The position numbers were made by a program, and so were the translations under genes. The notes under the pieces are model-generated. The model saw only the letters and a list, made by a program, of their open reading frames with translations. It ran no database searches and was not told where the DNA came from. From Aquimarina megaterium XH134 (lineage in GTDB: Bacteria > Bacteroidota > Bacteroidia > Flavobacteriales > Flavobacteriaceae): a stretch of DNA of 60,847 bases. The DNA is taken from contig NZ_JACB01000061.1 in the NCBI RefSeq assembly GCF_000520975.1, positions 1 to 60,847 on the forward strand, read 5' to 3'. Positions 1 to 9,264 of this stretch are shown here, piece after piece (the first letter of the stretch is position 1; each line of letters opens with the position of its first letter).

Positions 1-1695
1 TGTAGAAGCAGTCCAGGATAAATCTGCTGTTGTTGCTCCAATATTGGAAGCTGCTAAACTTGCCGGAGCACTTGGTGCTTGGGTGTCGGGTGTTGTAGAA
101 ATGATCTTTACATTATCGATAGCTATATCACTACTCCATCCTGATCCTGTAGTTGCTTTAAATTGTAACTTGATTACAGATCCAGAATAGGAAGTAAGTG
201 CAACAGTAGCTTGGTTCCAAACATCTCCTTGACTACCATTCTTTGACCATATAGAAGTATATGTAACTCCATCATCAGTACTTGCCAAAACTTCCATATT
301 ACCCATAGCAGTTCCCTGCATATGATATCCAAATTCTAATGATCCATTAGGAACTCCTGTTAAATCTATACATGGACTGTTTAATAAAGCTACTTTATTT
401 GGACTACCCGCTGGAGTAACATTAGTCGAAGCTTCGGTATACAGATAGAATGAACCATCTTGCCCACTTGCAGGACCAGTACCGTTAGATGGGGTCCCTC
501 CTGAATCTCGGGTCCAATCGATATCATCACCTGTAGCATTGGTCCAAACTCCTAAACCAGATTCGAAACTCTCACTATATGGAAAACTACTAATCCCAGC
601 ACAGGCTGGAGTAGCTGTAGTAGTAATATTGGCAACATTACTGTTTCCTGATACATTACCTGCTGCATCTTTAGCTTTTACAGTAAAACTATAGGCTGTT
701 GAAGCAGTAAGACCCGTAACATTAAAACTAGTTGTGGTTGATGTTCCTATACTACTTCCTCCCTGAAAAATCTCATATCCTGTAACTCCTATATTATCTG
801 TAGAAGCAGTCCAGGATAAGTCTGCTGTTGTTGCCCCAATAGTAGAAGCTGTTAAATTTTCCGGAGCACTTGGCGCCTGCGTATCAGGTGTTGTAGAAAT
901 GATCTTTATATTATCGATCGCTATATCACTACTCCATCCTGATCCTGTAGTTGCTTTAAATTGTAACTTGATTACAGATCCAGAATAGGAAGTAAGTGCA
1001 ACAGTAGCTTGGTTCCAAACATCTCCTTGACTACCATTCTTTGACCATATAGAAGTATATGTAACTCCATCATCGGTACTTGCCAAAACTTCCATATTAC
1101 CCATAGCAGTTCCCTGCATATGATATCCAAATTCTAATGAAGTATTTGTAACTCCTGTTAAATCTATACATGGACTGTTTAATAAAGCTACTTTATTTGG
1201 GCTACCTGCCGGAGTAACATTAGTCGAAGCTTCGGTATACAGATAGAATGAACCATCTTGCCCACTTGCAGGACCAGTACCGCTAGATGGGGTTCCTCCT
1301 GAATCTCGGGTCCAATCGATATCATCACCTGTAGCATTGGTCCAAACTCCTAAACCAGATTCGAAACTCTCACTATATGGAAAACTACTAATCCCAGCAC
1401 AGGCTGGAGTAGCTGTAGTAGTAATATTGGCAACATTACTGTTTCCTGATACATTACCTGCTGCATCTTTAGCTTTTACAGTAAAACTATAGGCTGTTGA
1501 AGCAGTAAGACCCGTAACATTAAAACTAGTTGTGGTTGATGTTCCTATACTACTTCCTCCCTGAAAAATCTCATATCCTGTAACTCCTATATTATCTGTA
1601 GAAGCAGTCCAGGATAAGTCTGCTGTTGTTGCCCCAATATTAGAAGCTGCTAAATTTGCCGGAGCACTTGGTGCCTGTGTATCTGCGCTTACTAC
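1..1695. repeat. 798-bp in-frame tandem repeat (FN3+MAM unit, 266 codons)
   Basis: Landmarks recur exactly 798 bp apart. The motif GATCTTTA is at 103 and 901. TGTAGAAGCAGTCCAGGATA is at 1 and 799, and recurs near 1597. The segment GGAGCACTTGG near 65 recurs at 863 and 1661. Two full units and part of a third are visible, and the array continues off the left edge. Copies differ at only scattered bases. A period of 266 codons keeps the frame, so each unit adds one FN3 and one MAM domain to the protease. Confidence 0.93.
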
Positions 1696-3246
1696 AACCC
1701 CGTTAACAATCAATGAAAAATCCTGAGAGCCATTAGTTAGAGTTCCTTTGTGAGTAACTGTAACGGTATATGTTCCTGCAGTTAAAACAGCATCTATTTT
1801 TTCGACATTATCTCTAAAATTATCACCTTTTTGAGCAGGATCCGTATAGTTATTAAAACTTCCGTTTGGTACCATTACCCAAGGAGAATAAGTAGTATTG
1901 TTACCAGTCACACGAACATCCAGGTCATTTACCAATACAGGTGTATTTCCTGAACCTATTGCTCCTGCGGGGTCATTCCATACGATAGTCAAAGCTAATG
2001 GGGTAGATCCATTAGAAATAATAGTTCTGGTATATGTACTTCCGTTATTTAAAGTTAACTCATCCATAATAGATGTGTTACCATTATTAGTGATCACCTG
2101 GGCAGCTCTTTCTGCATTCACCAGCCCCCATCCACTTGCAAAATCTGGACCATCATTAGCTCCCATTTCATCAGCAGTATCAATAATCAATCCTTTAGCT
2201 GTAGCAGCCCTCATATACACTCCATTAATATTTTTATAGTGCTCTTGTAACAAAGCAATAGTACCTGCAGTTGCCGGAGTAGACATCGAAGTACCGCTCT
2301 TAGTACCATAATCTGTATTATTAGCACTATCAGAAGAATATACCGTAGTACCATTATTAGTAATATCTGGTTTAATTCTCCAATCATCAGAAGGACCGTA
2401 GGAACTAGATGAAGACATACTTACAGAAGAAGGTCCTGTATAGTTTAGTACATCATTACAATTTCCGACAACCAGTAAATTCTTTGCGAGCTGGTTTGTT
2501 TTTACTACTCCATAATTATTCCCACTATTTCCCGCAGATTTACAATGCAGGTAAAATGGAGCATTATGAGTGACTTCATCCATATCGCGGGCAGTAGCGT
2601 CATAAACACCTGCCGAGCCACTCGGAGTATTAGAGTTATTAGCCAAAATTCCTCCGGCAGCTGCAAATGAAGCAGCTTCTGTTACCATCCCAGAAGCTGT
2701 ATAGTTTTTTATAGTTGCTCCAGAAGCCATTCCTCTGGCAGCAGGATCGGTACCACTGGCAATTAATGTACCTCCTGTATGTGTCCCGTGACTGGTAACA
2801 GATCCCCCATCACCTCCATTAGAAGCTCTGCCTCCAAATTCCTGATGAGACGGTCTGGCATAACCACTTTCCCAGACACCTATTTCGATACCAGCACCAG
2901 TAAGATTGAGGCCAGATGAACCTCCTGCCCAAATTTTATTTGTACGTCCAGAAGCAGCAGCATCAACATTATCATCATATGCATAAATGGCTTCACCTTT
3001 TTCATTAAAAGAATAAAAAACTCCTAATCGACCATCTGCAGTGGTCTTAGTAAGAGGAACTTTTTGGTTAGCAATTTTGGCCTTATTGGCATTATTTACA
3101 TTATTAGACCTGTCAACAATGCTTTGTAAGGCTTGTAAATTGGTCTGCTTTTTAATATTCTCTCGGTCATTCTGATTTTGTGCGTTAACGAATATCGAAA
3201 ACAACAAAAAAGGAATAAGGAGGAATATGCTCTTCCTTGATTTCAT
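1..3246 (-). CDS. Secreted S8 subtilisin-like serine protease with FN3-MAM tandem repeats (3' end outside window)
   Basis: The frame is open from the ATG at 3246 to the window edge (1082 codons, no stop), so the C-terminus is missing. Residues 1-22 form a signal peptide ending in a NAQ-type cleavage site. The subtilase domain (about 100-350) shows the HGTH motif with catalytic His153, the oxyanion-hole motif SAGNSG, and GTSMSTP with catalytic Ser320. The usual Asp motif (D-S/T-G) reads GVWESG, with Glu126 in the Asp position. A P-domain/Kp43-like beta barrel follows (about 385-515). After it come a fibronectin type III domain, a MAM-like domain (starts CAGISSFPYSESFE), and a near-exact repeat of both. 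Family knowledge suggests a secreted protease that digests protein or binds surfaces. Any C-terminal type IX sorting domain would lie outside the window. Confidence 0.93.
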   Translation of the reverse strand, partial: MKSRKSIFLLIPFLLFSIFVNAQNQNDRENIKKQTNLQALQSIVDRSNNVNNANKAKIANQKVPLTKTTADGRLGVFYSFNEKGEAIYAYDDNVDAAASGRTNKIWAGGSSGLNLTGAGIEIGVWESGYARPSHQEFGGRASNGGDGGSVTSHGTHTGGTLIASGTDPAARGMASGATIKNYTASGMVTEAASFAAAGGILANNSNTPSGSAGVYDATARDMDEVTHNAPFYLHCKSAGNSGNNYGVVKTNQLAKNLLVVGNCNDVLNYTGPSSVSMSSSSSYGPSDDWRIKPDITNNGTTVYSSDSANNTDYGTKSGTSMSTPATAGTIALLQEHYKNINGVYMRAATAKGLIIDTADEMGANDGPDFASGWGLVNAERAAQVITNNGNTSIMDELTLNNGSTYTRTIISNGSTPLALTIVWNDPAGAIGSGNTPVLVNDLDVRVTGNNTTYSPWVMVPNGSFNNYTDPAQKGDNFRDNVEKIDAVLTAGTYTVTVTHKGTLTNGSQDFSLIVNGVVVSADTQAPSAPANLAASNIGATTADLSWTASTDNIGVTGYEIFQGGSSIGTSTTTSFNVTGLTASTAYSFTVKAKDAAGNVSGNSNVANITTTATPACAGISSFPYSESFESGLGVWTNATGDDIDWTRDSGGTPSSGTGPASGQDGSFYLYTEASTNVTPAGSPNKVALLNSPCIDLTGVTNTSLEFGYHMQGTAMGNMEVLASTDDGVTYTSIWSKNGSQGDVWNQATVALTSYSGSVIKLQFKATTGSGWSSDIAIDNIKIISTTPDTQAPSAPENLTASTIGATTADLSWTASTDNIGVTGYEIFQGGSSIGTSTTTSFNVTGLTASTAYSFTVKAKDAAGNVSGNSNVANITTTATPACAGISSFPYSESFESGLGVWTNATGDDIDWTRDSGGTPSNGTGPASGQDGSFYLYTEASTNVTPAGSPNKVALLNSPCIDLTGVPNGSLEFGYHMQGTAMGNMEVLASTDDGVTYTSIWSKNGSQGDVWNQATVALTSYSGSVIKLQFKATTGSGWSSDIAIDNVKIISTTPDTQAPSAPASLAASNIGATTADLSWTAST

Positions 3247-3992
3247 GAGTTGAGTTTTAATTAATTAAGATTGTGTGTATAGAAAAATTAGTTTAAGATT
3301 TTTATCAGAAAAATCTTTTATGTCTAAAAAGACATTCGGTTCGGGGAATCATGATCTTCGTTTGGTTACTTCTGGTTTTTTGAGTATTCATAGGTTTTAA
3401 TTTGGTTACTAATTAAAATGACTGTGTCTATTTATTATGACGTATTAATCATAATCACCCCCTAGTTCATTATTTTTTTTATTTAAATAAAGCTTTTACT
3501 ATCAATAGATTATAAACCACCACCACAAACTACATCTATCCTGAAGGTAGTTTATCATTTTTCTTAAACTGAATTCATTTTTTTATAAAAATGCTATGTG
3601 TTTTTATAAAGCTGTAATCCAGTTTTTCTCTTTCTACATTTAGAAGTGTAAAATTGTAATAAATGATAGTATATAAATTTAGAGATGAAGGTATTTCTCC
3701 GCTTGTCATAAGCTTGTGTAGATTTGTGGTTAATAATGATTCAAAAATACTTTCTTATCATCATTCAAATTCTCGAATTAATCAACCCAAATCCTGATAT
3801 TTATCAATTGTTTTTTTGATAAATGTCAGTTTAATGGCTTCATTAAAGATGATTTTTCTAATTTATTATTAGAGAACTTAAAAAGGTAAATACATTTCAC
3901 AAAACTTTAGTATTTAGGGTTTTGAACAAGAGCAGAGTCCATTAATTTATTGTTTATATTTACTTTTCAAAATAATTCAACATTCACAATCA
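3247..3992. other. 746-bp intergenic region between divergent genes, with one strong inverted repeat
   Basis: I see no credible gene here. It separates the protease (minus) from the amidohydrolase (plus). A 13-bp inverted repeat lies at 3795-3807/3816-3828 (TGATATTTATCAA / TTGATAAATGTCA, one G-T pair, 8-nt T-rich loop). It is about 165 bp before the amidohydrolase start and could be an operator or RNA hairpin. TATATTTA at 3955-3962 resembles the flavobacterial -7 box TAnnTTTG, but I find no -33 TTG at the right distance. Confidence 0.6.
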
Positions 3993-6900
3993 ATGAATTC
4001 ACACATCACTCTAAGGGTTACTTCCCTATTTTTATTTTTATGTACGCTCACTACATTTTCTCAAAATGCTAAAAAGGAAAAAGATTCAATCAAAAAAGCA
4101 ACTAAGGAACTTCCTTTAGAGCCTGAACGTACAATATCTTTTACAACCGATCAGGGAACCTGGATTTCGCTAGATGTAAGTCCGGATGGAAAAACTATTG
4201 TTTTTGATCTTATGGGTGATATTTATTCTATTCCAATTAGTGGTGGTAAAGCAACACAAATTACTAGTGGTATGGCATATGATGTACACCCCAGATATAG
4301 CCCTGATGGTAAGTCTTTGGTTTTTATCTCAGATAAAAGTGGTTCTGATAATATCTGGACTCTGGATCTTGCTACCAAAGAGGATAAACAGATTACCAAA
4401 GAAGAAAAGCACAATTTCTTTTCTGCAGAATGGACTACCGATGGCGAATATATTGTAGGGGGTAAAGGCCGTAGAAATATTAAATTACATATTTATCATA
4501 AAGAAGGTGGTTCTGGTGGTCAATTGTTTGAAAAACCTAAGGATATCAAAGCCATTGATCCTGCTTTTAGTGCAGATGGTAAAGTATTGTATTTCTCTCA
4601 GCGTAAAGGTTCGTGGAACTACAATGCTCAATTACCACAATACCAAATAGGTACTTATGACATGGAAGATGGTGATATGGCGGTAATAACCTCTCGATAT
4701 GGTTCTGCTTTCACTCCTACTTTATCTAATGATGGCAACTGGTTGGTGTACGGTACTCGTTTTGAAGAAGAAACCGGACTTGTATTACGAAACTTAAAAA
4801 CTGGAAAAGAACGATGGCTAGCATACCCTGTTCAACGAGATGAGCAAGAATCGATTGCTCCTCTGGGAGTGCTTCCGGCTATGTCATTTACTCCTGACAA
4901 TAAGAACCTAATTGTTTCGTATGGTGGAAAAATATATGCTGTTTCTGTAGAAAACAATACTGCCAAAGAAATCCCTTTTCAGGTTAATGTAAACCTTGAC
5001 CTAGGACCAAAACTAGCTTTTAAATACCCTATAAAAGATACTGAAAATGTATTGGCAACCCAAATTCGTGATGCTAAACCGTCACCAGATGGTTCTAAAC
5101 TGGTATTTACCGCGTTGAATCGGTTATATGTAATGAATTTACCAAATGGTACTCCCAGGCGTTTAACTACAAATAATTTTACAGAAGCACAACCTACCTG
5201 GTCTCCCGATGGAAAACATATCGTATTCACTACATGGAAACAAGGAGGTGGTCATTTATTTAAAGTAAGTCATGATGGTCGCTCTGCACCTGTACAATTA
5301 ACCAAACAACCCGGTATTTATACAAAACCTTCATGGTCTTATTCTTCAAATAGAATTGCATTTCATCGAGGAGTAGCTCAGACATATGATGATGCAATTG
5401 ATCCATTTTCAAATAGAGCCCAAGAAGATTTAGTATGGATAAATGCTAATGGAGGTATTATCAATATGATTGATAAAACAAAAGGAAGGCAAAGTCCTCA
5501 TTTTACCAAAATAGATAATCGCATTTATTTAAGTAGTAATGAAAAAGGGTTAATTTCTATTCGCTGGGATGGATCTGATGAAAAAGAGCACCTAAAATTA
5601 ACCGGAATCACTACTCATGGTTCTCAGGATGTTTTTGGTAAAGATCATCATGAAAATAATATTGATAGTTATATTTCTAGTGCATTACCATCTGCAGAAG
5701 AAGGGTGGCGTGATAAAAGTAAAGCTTCCAAGCCTTCAGAAATACAAATCTCCCCAGATGGGAAAACTGCACTCGCTTTAATTAATAACGATATTTATAC
5801 GGTAATTATTCCTCGATATGGTAAAACACCTTCGGTTTCTGTCGCCAAAGTTAGCGGAGCTGCGTTTCCGGCTATGAAATTAACAGTTATGGGTGGTGAA
5901 TTTCCTACCTGGTCCTCGAACAGTAAAAAAATACATTGGTCCCTGGGAGCAAGTCATTTCAGGTACGATCTAGAAGCAGGAAAAAAGTTTAACGATAGCA
6001 TAACTGCGGCCAAGAAAAAAGAAGAAGAACTTAAGGAAACAGAGAAAAAATCTGGTACTACAAAAACAGACAAGAAAGAAGATGAAGAAAAAAAGAAAGA
6101 TCCAAAATTTGAAGCTGAAGAATTTAAAATTAAAGTAAATTATAAAAAGGATATTCCTAAAGGAACTTTATTATTACAAGGAGGTCATATTGTTACTATG
6201 AAAGGATATGATGTTATCAAAAAGGGAGATATTCTTATAGAGAACAATAGAATTAAGGCTATTGGTATTTCGGGAAGCATAACAATTCCTGCAGGTACAC
6301 AAACCATTGATGTTTCAGGAAAAACATTAGTTCCTGGATTCATTGATACTCATGCCCATATGTGGCCTAATTGGGGTGTACATAAAAACCAGGTGTGGAT
6401 GTATTCTGCAAATCTGGCCTATGGCGTTACGACTACCAGAGATCCGCAAACCGGTACAACCGATGTTCTTACCTATAGTGATATGGTAGAATCTGGTATG
6501 ATCCATGGTCCACGTGTATATAGTACTGGTCCGGGAGTTGGGTTTTGGAAATATCAAATCGAAAGCCTGGATCATGCCAAAGATGTATTAAAGCAGTATA
6601 GCGAGTATTACAATACCAAAAGTATTAAAATGTATTTGGTGGGCAATCGCAAACACAGACAATGGATCATGATGGCTGCAAAAGAATTAAAACTAATGCC
6701 TACTACTGAAGGAGGCTTAGATTTTAAACTAAATATGACTCAGCTTTTAGACGGCTATCCCGGTCATGAACATTCCTTACCTATTTACCCTATCTATAAA
6801 GATGTTGTAAAAACCGTAGCAGATTCAAAAATGGCAGTAACACCTACTTTATTAGTATCCTATGGTGGGCCTTGGGCAGAAAATTATTATTACTCACGTG

Positions 6901-7418
6901 AGAATGTTTGGAGCGATCAAAAAATTCAATATTTCACACCTTATGAAGAATTAGCACAAAAATCCAGAAGAAGACCAGGCTGGTTTATGGAAGAGGAACA
7001 TGTATTTAAAAAACATGCAGCGTTTATGAAAGAATTGGTAGAAGCAGGTGGTTTAGCCGGAATAGGAAGTCATGGACAATTACAAGGACTCGGATTTCAT
7101 TGGGAATTATGGTCTGTGGGTAGTGGCGGAATGAAAAATCATGATGCTCTTAGAGTTGCTACAACACTTGGAGCCGAAGCATTGGGATTAGATAATGATT
7201 TGGGAAGCATTGAAGTCGGAAAACTAGCCGATATTTTAATTTTATCAAAAAACCCATTAGAAAATATCAGAAACACAAATACATTAACTCATGTAATCAA
7301 AAATGGAAGAGTGTATAATGCAAATACATTGGATGAAGTATGGCCAAAAAAACAAAAAGCAGAAACTTTTCATTGGCAAACCAAAAAACCTAATGGATTA
7401 CCCGGAATTAAGAAGTAG
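3993..7418 (+). CDS. Secreted TolB-like beta-propeller amidohydrolase
   Basis: The 1141-residue protein has an N-terminal signal peptide (about 1-24, cleaved after TFSQ). A long PD40/WD40-like TolB propeller follows (about 45-690), with repeated SPDGK motifs. A Lys/Glu-rich hinge sits around 670-705. A C-terminal amidohydrolase domain (about 725-1110) has the metal-binding HAHMW motif and later GHEHS and GSHGQ motifs. Family members are periplasmic or secreted zinc-dependent hydrolases related to imidazolonepropionase/dipeptidase enzymes. The substrate cannot be told from sequence. The gene stands alone, starts at the only sensible ATG before the signal peptide, and has divergent and small neighbours. 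Propeller-hydrolase fusions of this length are common in Bacteroidota. Confidence 0.92.
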   Translation: MNSHITLRVTSLFLFLCTLTTFSQNAKKEKDSIKKATKELPLEPERTISFTTDQGTWISLDVSPDGKTIVFDLMGDIYSIPISGGKATQITSGMAYDVHPRYSPDGKSLVFISDKSGSDNIWTLDLATKEDKQITKEEKHNFFSAEWTTDGEYIVGGKGRRNIKLHIYHKEGGSGGQLFEKPKDIKAIDPAFSADGKVLYFSQRKGSWNYNAQLPQYQIGTYDMEDGDMAVITSRYGSAFTPTLSNDGNWLVYGTRFEEETGLVLRNLKTGKERWLAYPVQRDEQESIAPLGVLPAMSFTPDNKNLIVSYGGKIYAVSVENNTAKEIPFQVNVNLDLGPKLAFKYPIKDTENVLATQIRDAKPSPDGSKLVFTALNRLYVMNLPNGTPRRLTTNNFTEAQPTWSPDGKHIVFTTWKQGGGHLFKVSHDGRSAPVQLTKQPGIYTKPSWSYSSNRIAFHRGVAQTYDDAIDPFSNRAQEDLVWINANGGIINMIDKTKGRQSPHFTKIDNRIYLSSNEKGLISIRWDGSDEKEHLKLTGITTHGSQDVFGKDHHENNIDSYISSALPSAEEGWRDKSKASKPSEIQISPDGKTALALINNDIYTVIIPRYGKTPSVSVAKVSGAAFPAMKLTVMGGEFPTWSSNSKKIHWSLGASHFRYDLEAGKKFNDSITAAKKKEEELKETEKKSGTTKTDKKEDEEKKKDPKFEAEEFKIKVNYKKDIPKGTLLLQGGHIVTMKGYDVIKKGDILIENNRIKAIGISGSITIPAGTQTIDVSGKTLVPGFIDTHAHMWPNWGVHKNQVWMYSANLAYGVTTTRDPQTGTTDVLTYSDMVESGMIHGPRVYSTGPGVGFWKYQIESLDHAKDVLKQYSEYYNTKSIKMYLVGNRKHRQWIMMAAKELKLMPTTEGGLDFKLNMTQLLDGYPGHEHSLPIYPIYKDVVKTVADSKMAVTPTLLVSYGGPWAENYYYSRENVWSDQKIQYFTPYEELAQKSRRRPGWFMEEEHVFKKHAAFMKELVEAGGLAGIGSHGQLQGLGFHWELWSVGSGGMKNHDALRVATTLGAEALGLDNDLGSIEVGKLADILILSKNPLENIRNTNTLTHVIKNGRVYNANTLDEVWPKKQKAETFHWQTKKPNGLPGIKK

Positions 7419-7450
7419 GTATGTGAAAATAGAGTTAATTTCAATAAATA

Positions 7451-7483
7451 TTTGGAAAACAATAAAGAAACTACTAATATTTG
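7451..7483 (+). promoter_or_regulatory. Candidate housekeeping promoter for short transcript 1
   Basis: TTTG at 7451-7454 is followed by 21 nt and AATATTTG at 7476-7483. This is one mismatch from the Bacteroidota -7 consensus TAnnTTTG. Transcription would start near 7490, immediately before a 36-codon ORF that ends upstream of an intrinsic terminator. Confidence 0.45.
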
Positions 7484-7492
7484 CATAACAAA

Positions 7493-7603
7493 ATGAGAAA
7501 CAATAGACTACATATTAATCCTAAAACATTGTATAAACAATGTGAGTATCGTAGGGTAAATACATTATCCCCACAAAATAGGATGCTATATAGCTATTTT
7601 TGA
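7493..7603 (+). CDS. Possible 36-residue basic peptide (small ORF 1)
   Basis: An ATG ORF of 36 codons begins right after the predicted start of transcription and ends 41 nt before a strong terminator. The peptide is basic, with one Cys and no membrane segment, and contains the pattern HI-x6-KQ-x2-Y-x2-VN. The next cassette, about 600 bp downstream, encodes a peptide with nearly the same spaced pattern. Inside the ORF is a perfect 7-bp hairpin (ACATTGT/ACAATGT, 7526-7543). The RNA could therefore be the functional product instead. I do not recognise a family. Coding status is uncertain. Confidence 0.3.
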   Translation: MRNNRLHINPKTLYKQCEYRRVNTLSPQNRMLYSYF

Positions 7604-7644
7604 TTTTTTTTGAAGTGATTTAAAACTAAACCTAAATATAACTC

Positions 7645-7673
7645 AAGCGTCCAAGAAATTGGACGCTTTTTTT
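7645..7673 (+). terminator. Rho-independent terminator of short transcript 1
   Basis: A perfect 10-bp stem, AAGCGTCCAA (7645-7654) and TTGGACGCTT (7659-7668), with a GAAA tetraloop, runs into a T tract to 7673. It closes the transcript predicted to start near 7490. It could also serve the amidohydrolase, which ends 227 nt upstream. Confidence 0.85.
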
Positions 7674-7984
7674 ATTGAATCTTTTTAATGTAAAACAAAG
7701 TAAGTACAAAAATCTAGTCGAAATAATCTCACTAAAGAATAGAATTTGATATAAGTAACAATACATTTTGATCTCATAACTCAATAATCCGAATAAATTC
7801 AGTAAAAAAATTAGACATATGAATAAAAATTAATTAGCACATAAAAAATACCATTTGGAAAGTAAGCAACAGGGAGACAGACAATTGCAAGAATATCCAA
7901 AATCTGTTGAAAAACGGACAAGAACTCCTATATCTAAAAATAAACGCAACATACTGATTATCAATAAAATAAATCAAAAAAATA

Positions 7985-8015
7985 TTTGCTTTTTTAAAAA
8001 ATGTTTTGATCTTTG
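7985..8015 (+). promoter_or_regulatory. Housekeeping promoter for short transcript 2
   Basis: TTTG at 7985-7988, a 19-nt spacer and GATCTTTG at 8008-8015 match the Bacteroidota TTTG-N19-TAnnTTTG layout with one mismatch at the first -7 base. Transcription is expected near 8022, about 57 nt before the 39-codon ORF at 8079. Confidence 0.55.
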
Positions 8016-8078
8016 CATCGAAACAATTATCAACCTAAATTATTATCAATAGCACATATTTAACTAAAAAATTAAAAA

Positions 8079-8198
8079 ATGACACCAAGTAACTTACAAC
8101 ATATACTAACTCGTTTTTTTATTAAACAATCGAGGTATTGTTCTGTAGTGAACATAAAAGGTGTCTATTATATACAAAAGATAATTATAAGAGTATAA
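8079..8198 (+). CDS. Possible 39-residue basic peptide (small ORF 2)
   Basis: An ATG ORF of 39 codons lies between a good promoter and a strong terminator, giving a transcript of roughly 225 nt. The peptide is basic, contains one Cys, and ends in a hydrophobic, beta-branched tail. It carries HI-x6-KQ-x2-Y-x3-VN, close to the pattern in small ORF 1, which suggests distant paralogy. It also has FIKQSR, echoed by FIVQSR in the 76-residue ORF at 9461. These matches are short and may be chance. No family is recognised. A non-coding RNA role is the main alternative. Confidence 0.35.
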   Translation: MTPSNLQHILTRFFIKQSRYCSVVNIKGVYYIQKIIIRV

Positions 8199-8220
8199 CT
8201 TATAAACAGATCAAGATATA

Positions 8221-8251
8221 AAAAAGACGCCCTAATAAGGCGTCTTTTTTT
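8221..8251 (+). terminator. Rho-independent terminator of short transcript 2
   Basis: AAAAAGACGCC (8221-8231) pairs with GGCGTCTTTTT (8239-8249) across a 7-nt loop and runs on in T residues. The A tract on the left makes it able to act on both strands, so it may also stop the minus-strand symporter transcript ending at 8398. Confidence 0.85.
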
Positions 8252-8372
8252 GTTGATAAGGTTCATTGACATATTGAAAAAATTAACGTATAAGGTTCTA
8301 ATACCAGAACCAATATAATATAGTATGTACTGTAGCACAATGCTAGTATATCCTACTGTCTCTTGGATGTAC

Positions 8373-8389
8373 ATCCCGCACTGCGGGAT
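8373..8389. repeat. Short GC-rich palindrome after the symporter stop
   Basis: ATCCCGC (8373-8379), loop ACT, GCGGGAT (8383-8389). It lies 9 nt after the symporter stop codon on the minus strand and has no following T tract. It may be an RNA 3'-end stabiliser or a small dispersed repeat. Confidence 0.45.
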
Positions 8390-8397
8390 CGGTACTA

Positions 8398-9264
8398 CTA
8401 ATTTTCCCGGGCATTACTTTTCTTAATACCCAAATAAACAGCAATACCTCCTGTAAAAAACATTAATAAGCTATACACTGCCGGAGCAACTGCAAACGAA
8501 GTATTTTTAAGCAAAACAACAGCAATAGTTATTGCTAGAGTTCCATTTTGGATTCCTGACTCTATTGCGATTGAAATAGCTCTTTTATCTTTAATATTAA
8601 ATAATTTAGCAGAGTAATACCCCACAATCATTGTAATAACATTTAAACATAAGGCAACAATTCCTGCTTGCTGAAAGTAAGACACAATATTATCTTTTTC
8701 TTTAATTGTGATACCTGCAATTACAAGTATAAGTACAATGCCAGAGGCTCTTCGAACAGGTTTAGCCATTTTTAAAGCAAATCGTTCATTATATTTTCTA
8801 ATTAACATACCAATACCTACAGGAATAATGGTAATTACCAATATCTGAACAATAGTTGTTACTACATTCAATTTAATCATTTGTCCCTCTTCCAAAAAAT
8901 GAAGAAGTGCAAAATTTATAATAAAAGGTATAGTTAAAATAGTAATAAAGCTACTTAATGCAGTAAGAGTAACAGATAATGCTATATCTCCTTTTGCCAA
9001 ATGAGATATCAAATTAGACGTTGGCCCACCTGGACATGCAGTTAAAATCATAATTCCGATTGCAATCTCGGGTTGAATAGGAAATAAAGATGCTAATGCA
9101 AATCCCAATATTGGTAATATTAGTATTTGGTTGGTCAATCCTAACAGTATTGCTTTAGGATATATAAATATTCTTCTAAAATCATCAACAACTAGCGATA
9201 ATCCCATTCCAAGCATTATAATAATAAGAGATAAAGCTAAAATAATTGTCGATACACTATCCAT
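8398..9264 (-). CDS. Bile acid:sodium symporter family (BASS) transporter
   Basis: The 288-residue protein is almost entirely hydrophobic, with about nine to ten predicted membrane segments. It carries the SBF/BASS hallmarks ACPGGPTSN (about 77-85) and EsGIQNGTLA (about 232-241), which form the sodium and substrate site in this family. BASS members move organic anions such as bile acids, pantoate or 2-oxo acids with sodium. The sequence does not give the substrate. The gene is monocistronic. Upstream, a short divergent spacer separates it from two small plus-strand ORFs. Length fits the family, so it appears intact. Confidence 0.9.
   Translation of the reverse strand: MDSVSTIILALSLIIIMLGMGLSLVVDDFRRIFIYPKAILLGLTNQILILPILGFALASLFPIQPEIAIGIMILTACPGGPTSNLISHLAKGDIALSVTLTALSSFITILTIPFIINFALLHFLEEGQMIKLNVVTTIVQILVITIIPVGIGMLIRKYNERFALKMAKPVRRASGIVLILVIAGITIKEKDNIVSYFQQAGIVALCLNVITMIVGYYSAKLFNIKDKRAISIAIESGIQNGTLAITIAVVLLKNTSFAVAPAVYSLLMFFTGGIAVYLGIKKSNAREN

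Noticed and set aside
1..1695. CRISPR or transposon explanation for the direct repeats
   Set aside because: The unit is 798 bp, in frame and codes for FN3 and MAM domains. There are no spacers, terminal inverted repeats or transposase.
1898..2239. Plus-strand ORF of 113 codons
   Set aside because: It lies antisense within the S8 protease gene, which has clear domain motifs on the minus strand. The plus frame shows no recognisable protein features.
7855..8052. Plus-strand ORF of 65 codons
   Set aside because: It starts at TTG, and a good promoter (7985-8015) lies inside it. The following 39-codon ORF fits the promoter and terminator better.
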